From NCBI GenBank assembly GCA_025929805.1, contig JAICPP010000018.1, positions 1 through 24,732 of the forward strand: DNA of 24,732 bases, in the 5' to 3' direction. The notes beneath the pieces are model-generated. The model made no database searches and was not told the origin of the DNA. It was given only the letters and a program-made list of their open reading frames with translations. Origin of the DNA: Gemmatimonadales bacterium. Its GTDB lineage: Bacteria; Gemmatimonadota; Gemmatimonadetes; Gemmatimonadales; GWC2-71-9. The position numbers were made by a program, and so were the translations under genes. Position 1 is the first letter of the stretch. The number at the start of each line of letters is the position of its first letter. Positions 22,100 through 24,732 of this stretch are shown piece by piece.

Positions 22100-23184
22100 T
22101 GACGAAACCGATGCATATCGCCGTTGCCACCGAGGGCCAGCAGCCCGTCACCCAGTGCCACCGGGCCCAACTCGACCGGACGCCACACTCTGACCCGCCA
22201 GATCTCGGTTCCATCGAAGCGGAGCGCCCGGATGATTCCGTCGGCCCCACCCAAGAGGATTTGCCTTCCGACGATGGTGACTGGAGTGGTGACCGCCCAA
22301 TCCAGGGATACGAGCTTCTGCAGGTCCGGGGCGGGGCCCGCCGCGATCCGATAAACGGTGCCGCTTCGACTGGCCAGGTAGAGCGTGTCGCCCAGGCCAG
22401 CAGGAGTACCCAGCACAGGCGCATCAACCCGGAGGGTCCAATTGCGGTGAAGGTCAGTGGGGCGGATGGAAACCACCAGGGAGTCAGTTGTCCCCGCGAC
22501 CAGGGCCCCGCTCTGAGCCAACCAGCCAGACACGATCGTTCCCGGCGACCTGGCCCGGTGCGTCACCCGTCCATCGCTCGTGCTCAGCCGGAAGAGGGAA
22601 TCGGTGGTGGCCACCAGCACTGCCCCTGATCCGGCCGGTGCCGCCGCGGTGCGGGCCACCCCCACTCGCCGCCGCCACCGGACCTTTCCGCGGCGGGGGT
22701 CGACGCCCAGCACCTCACCGCCTTGCGTCTGGGCGATGAGCATCCCCTCGATTAGCGCCAGGGGCGCACCGATGGTTGGTGTAGACGTTCGCCAGATCTG
22801 CTTCCCGCTGCGCCGGCGAAGCGCGTGGATGCGGCCCTCGGGACGTGAGCTTGCCGCAAACACCGTGTCTCCGTTCACCAGGACCCCGCCCACGATCATG
22901 CCCGGAAGCCGAGCGGACCAGAGCACCTCACCGCTGGCCAGATCAATTGCGTACACTTTGCGGTCGATGCTGCCGCCGTACAGGGTGTTGTCCTCGATCT
23001 CTACGGGGCGGGTGAAGCGGCGGCCCGCCCGCGCGGTCCACACTGGTGCCGGTGCATCGCCGGCCAGACTCGCCGCGACTGGCACGGGAGGGGGACGAAA
23101 GTTGACGCAGCCTGCGTTGACGCCTCCCAGAAGGAGCGCTAGACTGAACGCTCCTCGACGCAGCCCAACTCTCCCAGCGGACAC
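22096..23184 (-). CDS. BamB-like PQQ beta-propeller lipoprotein
   Basis: A 362-residue protein from GTG 23184. The signal sequence is VGLRRGAFSLALLLGG, followed by a lipobox-like NAGC (Cys26); the Asn at -3 is atypical, so lipidation is likely but not certain. The rest is a run of PQQ/WD-like blades, such as NTLYGGSIDRKVYAIDLASG, GEVLWSARLPG, GRIHALRRRSGKQIWRTST, GEVLGVDPRRGKVRWRR and GIIRALRFDGTEIWRVRVW. This is the seven- or eight-bladed propeller of BamB and relatives. True BamB is part of the outer-membrane BAM complex, but propeller similarity alone does not prove that role. The frame stays open to 24468, but upstream of 23184 it runs antisense through asnS. No Shine-Dalgarno is visible. 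Confidence 0.75.
   Translation of the reverse strand: MSAGRVGLRRGAFSLALLLGGVNAGCVNFRPPPVPVAASLAGDAPAPVWTARAGRRFTRPVEIEDNTLYGGSIDRKVYAIDLASGEVLWSARLPGMIVGGVLVNGDTVFAASSRPEGRIHALRRRSGKQIWRTSTPTIGAPLALIEGMLIAQTQGGEVLGVDPRRGKVRWRRRVGVARTAAAPAGSGAVLVATTDSLFRLSTSDGRVTHRARSPGTIVSGWLAQSGALVAGTTDSLVVSIRPTDLHRNWTLRVDAPVLGTPAGLGDTLYLASRSGTVYRIAAGPAPDLQKLVSLDWAVTTPVTIVGRQILLGGADGIIRALRFDGTEIWRVRVWRPVELGPVALGDGLLALGGNGDMHRFRQ
23117..23145 (+). promoter_or_regulatory. Putative sigma70-type promoter of asnS
   Basis: TTGACG (23117-23122), a 17-nt spacer and TAGACT (23140-23145) match the -35 and -10 consensus at 5 of 6 and 4 of 6 positions with ideal spacing. Transcription would start near 23152, giving a 5' leader of about 36 nt before the asnS ATG. 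A second TTGACG stands at 23102-23107. The site lies within the signal-peptide codons of the divergent lipoprotein gene, because there is almost no intergenic DNA. Confidence 0.45.
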
Positions 23185-23187
23185 AGC

Positions 23188-24483
23188 ATGGCGGCGGTGA
23201 ATATCAGCGGGCTCCACTCGCACGTTGGCGAGATTGTCACCATCAACGGCTGGGTGGTGACGACTCGCTCGAGTGGGAAGATCGCGTTCCTGGTGGTGCG
23301 TGACGGTACGGGTTACGTGCAAGGGGTGCTTTCCAAGAAAGAGGTGCCGGAGTCGACCTGGGCAACCTTCGCGGCGCTTACTCAGGAGTCCAGCGTCTCG
23401 CTTACGGGAACCGTTCGGCAGGAGCCGCGATCGCCGGGCGGCTATGAGCTCGGTGTGCAGGCCATAACGCTGCGGGGTGCCAGCCCGGACTATCCTATCA
23501 CTCCCAAAGAGCATGGGACGACTTTCCTGTTCGAGCATAGACACCTGTGGCTTCGAACCCGCCGGCAGGCGGCGGTCGCCCGGGTCCGGCATGAAGTCGT
23601 CCAATCCATCCGGGATTTCTTCTATGAGCGGGGGTTTGTCCTGGTGGACACCCCCATACTCACCGGGGCCATCGGGGAGGAGGCTGGCAATCTCTTTGCC
23701 ACCGACTATTTCGACCTGGGCAAGGCTTATCTGGCCCAAACCGGGCAACTCTACGTCGAGGCCGCGGCGGCAGCCCTGGGAAAGGTGTACTGCTTCGGCC
23801 CCACCTTCCGCGCGGAAAAATCGAAAACCCGCCGTCACCTGACTGAGTTCTGGATGGTTGAGCCGGAGGTGGCATTCAATGACTCCGACGCCAACATGCG
23901 GTTGCAGGAAGAATTTGTAAGCTATGTCGTGAGCCGGACCATAGAGCGGCGGCGGGACGATCTCAAGGAGCTGGAGCGCGACACGGCGACGCTGGAGCGG
24001 GTGCAGCCTCCATTTCCCCGCATCTCCTACACGGACGCAGTCACCCGCCTTTGCGAGTTGGGCTCCGACATACAGTGGGGGCAGGACCTTGGGGGCGACG
24101 ATGAGACCCTGCTCGCCCAGCAATACGATCGGCCGGTATTTGTGTTCAACTACCCCCGACAGGTCAAGGCCTTCTACATGAAGGAAAACCCGGCCGACCC
24201 CCGTACCGTGCTGAACAACGATTGCCTGGCGCCGGAAGGCTACGGCGAGATCATCGGCGGCTCTCAACGCGAGGACGATTACGACAAGTTGCTCGCCCGG
24301 ATCCAGGAGCAGGGACTCGACCCTGAGGTTTACCGCTGGTATCTCGACCTTCGCAAGTACGGGACTTTTGTGCACTCCGGTTTTGGTCTTGGTGTCGAAC
24401 GGACGGTGGCGTGGATCTGCGGCATTGCCCACATTCGCGAGGCTATTGCCTTTCCCCGGCAGATTCACCGGCTTTATCCGTAA
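23188..24483 (+). CDS. asnS: AsnS, asparaginyl-tRNA synthetase
   Basis: A class IIb aminoacyl-tRNA synthetase of 431 residues that charges tRNA-Asn directly. The N-terminal OB anticodon-binding domain (about 1-105) has TINGWVVTTRSSGKIAFLVV and VRDGTGYVQGVL. The catalytic domain has motif 1 around FFYERGFVLVDTPIL, then TGQLYVEAAAAALGKVYCFG, motif 2 FRAEKSKTRRHLTEFWMVEP, NYPRQVKAFYMKENP and motif 3 GFGLGVERTVAWICGI. The TRRHLTEFWMVE and FYMK features point to AsnRS rather than AspRS. ATG 23188 lies 3 nt from the opposite-strand GTG and has no Shine-Dalgarno. The last 41 nt overlap mazG. Confidence 0.95.
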   Translation: MAAVNISGLHSHVGEIVTINGWVVTTRSSGKIAFLVVRDGTGYVQGVLSKKEVPESTWATFAALTQESSVSLTGTVRQEPRSPGGYELGVQAITLRGASPDYPITPKEHGTTFLFEHRHLWLRTRRQAAVARVRHEVVQSIRDFFYERGFVLVDTPILTGAIGEEAGNLFATDYFDLGKAYLAQTGQLYVEAAAAALGKVYCFGPTFRAEKSKTRRHLTEFWMVEPEVAFNDSDANMRLQEEFVSYVVSRTIERRRDDLKELERDTATLERVQPPFPRISYTDAVTRLCELGSDIQWGQDLGGDDETLLAQQYDRPVFVFNYPRQVKAFYMKENPADPRTVLNNDCLAPEGYGEIIGGSQREDDYDKLLARIQEQGLDPEVYRWYLDLRKYGTFVHSGFGLGVERTVAWICGIAHIREAIAFPRQIHRLYP

Positions 24484-24732
24484 ACTTCACCTCATTCCAC
24501 AAAGCATCCAACACCTCCAGGCCGGCTGCCCCCACCTCGATACCCCGTTCGGCGGCCAACCGCTCGATTTTCTCGAACCGTCGGCGGAACTTCCGATTGG
24601 CTCGGTCCAGCGCCGACCCCGGCTGCACCCCGGCCTTACGGGCCAGGTTGACCGCGGCAAAGAAGAGATCACCGATCTCGTCGATCAGCTCGTCACCGGC
24701 GGCTCGCCCAGGCGTGTTCGGGTCGGCTCCAC
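24443..24732 (-). CDS. mazG: MazG, nucleoside triphosphate pyrophosphohydrolase, C-terminal part
   Basis: Only the last 96 or so residues are present; the gene runs off the window end. The minus-strand frame reads GADPNTPGRAAGDELIDEIG and then DLFFAAVNLARKAGVQPG, SALDRANRKFRRRFEKIERL and GLEVLDALWNEVKF. This matches the second MazG domain: the metal-binding ExxD-type (here DEIGD) helix, the LFFAAVNLAR core, the ALDRANRKFRRRF helix, and the typical C-terminal WNEVK. MazG hydrolyses NTPs and dNTPs to monophosphates, cleaning or regulating nucleotide pools. Its TAG (24443-24445) lies inside the convergent asnS gene, giving a 41-nt overlap; the extra tail FTDKAGESAGERQ is encoded there. Confidence 0.88.
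   Translation of the reverse strand, partial: GADPNTPGRAAGDELIDEIGDLFFAAVNLARKAGVQPGSALDRANRKFRRRFEKIERLAAERGIEVGAAGLEVLDALWNEVKFTDKAGESAGERQ

Noticed and set aside
23185..24468. Extension of the BamB-like frame upstream to a 790-residue product
   Set aside because: The extra part is antisense to asnS and lacks export or propeller features; the signal peptide and lipobox follow GTG 23184, so the true start is there.
1..24732. CRISPR arrays, tRNAs, rRNAs, IS elements, prophage or toxin-antitoxin genes
   Set aside because: No regularly spaced repeats, no recognisable tRNA or rRNA signatures, and no transposase or phage proteins were seen; mazG here is the housekeeping pyrophosphohydrolase, not evidence of a MazEF toxin module.

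Overview
The window is the division and cell wall (dcw) cluster of a high-GC, diderm, meso-diaminopimelate-type bacterium, followed by a few housekeeping genes. Diderm is inferred from a lipobox-type BamB-like protein and a small exported protein ending in Phe. The meso-DAP type is read from the DNPR signature in MurE. My best guess for the phylum is Gemmatimonadota, or a close relative within or near the FCB group. The reasons are GC content, gene order, the short 8-bp repeats encoding AVPPYRRT, and AsnRS use. I cannot confirm this without a search.

Layout on the + strand, 1-21650: the 3' end of rsmH (not visible as a start-to-stop ORF), an FtsL-like protein, ftsI with one C-terminal PASTA domain, murE, murF, mraY, murD, ftsW, murG, murC, ftsQ, ftsA, ftsZ, a catalytically complete M23 peptidase, hisA, a membrane-anchored VWA-like protein, ftsY and recG. 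Almost every junction overlaps (TGATG, GTGA, ATGA, TAATG) or has a gap under 25 nt. The run therefore looks like one very long, translationally coupled transcription unit whose main promoter lies upstream of the window. murB, ddl and an obvious ftsB are absent from the places where they often occur.

On the - strand, 21647-23184, lies a two-gene unit: a BamB-like PQQ propeller lipoprotein, then a small exported protein of unknown function. It converges on recG with a 4-nt overlap and ends in a terminator-like hairpin built into its last codons. asnS (+) starts 3 nt from the divergent lipoprotein start, and its likely sigma70-type promoter lies inside the lipoprotein's signal-peptide codons. 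asnS converges on mazG (-, cut by the window end) with a 41-nt overlap.

Working together: MurC, MurD, MurE and MurF build the UDP-MurNAc-pentapeptide, and MraY and MurG make lipid I and lipid II. FtsW and FtsI polymerise and crosslink septal glycan, with FtsQ and the FtsL-like protein as scaffold. FtsA and FtsZ form the cytoskeletal ring, and the M23 peptidase probably trims septal wall. FtsY serves membrane protein targeting, RecG fork repair, HisA histidine synthesis, AsnS tRNA charging, and MazG nucleotide pool cleaning. There are no rRNAs, tRNAs, IS elements, CRISPR arrays or phage genes that I can support. The window is essentially a conserved core region with a few unusual junctions, and I see no clear new defence or metabolic system.
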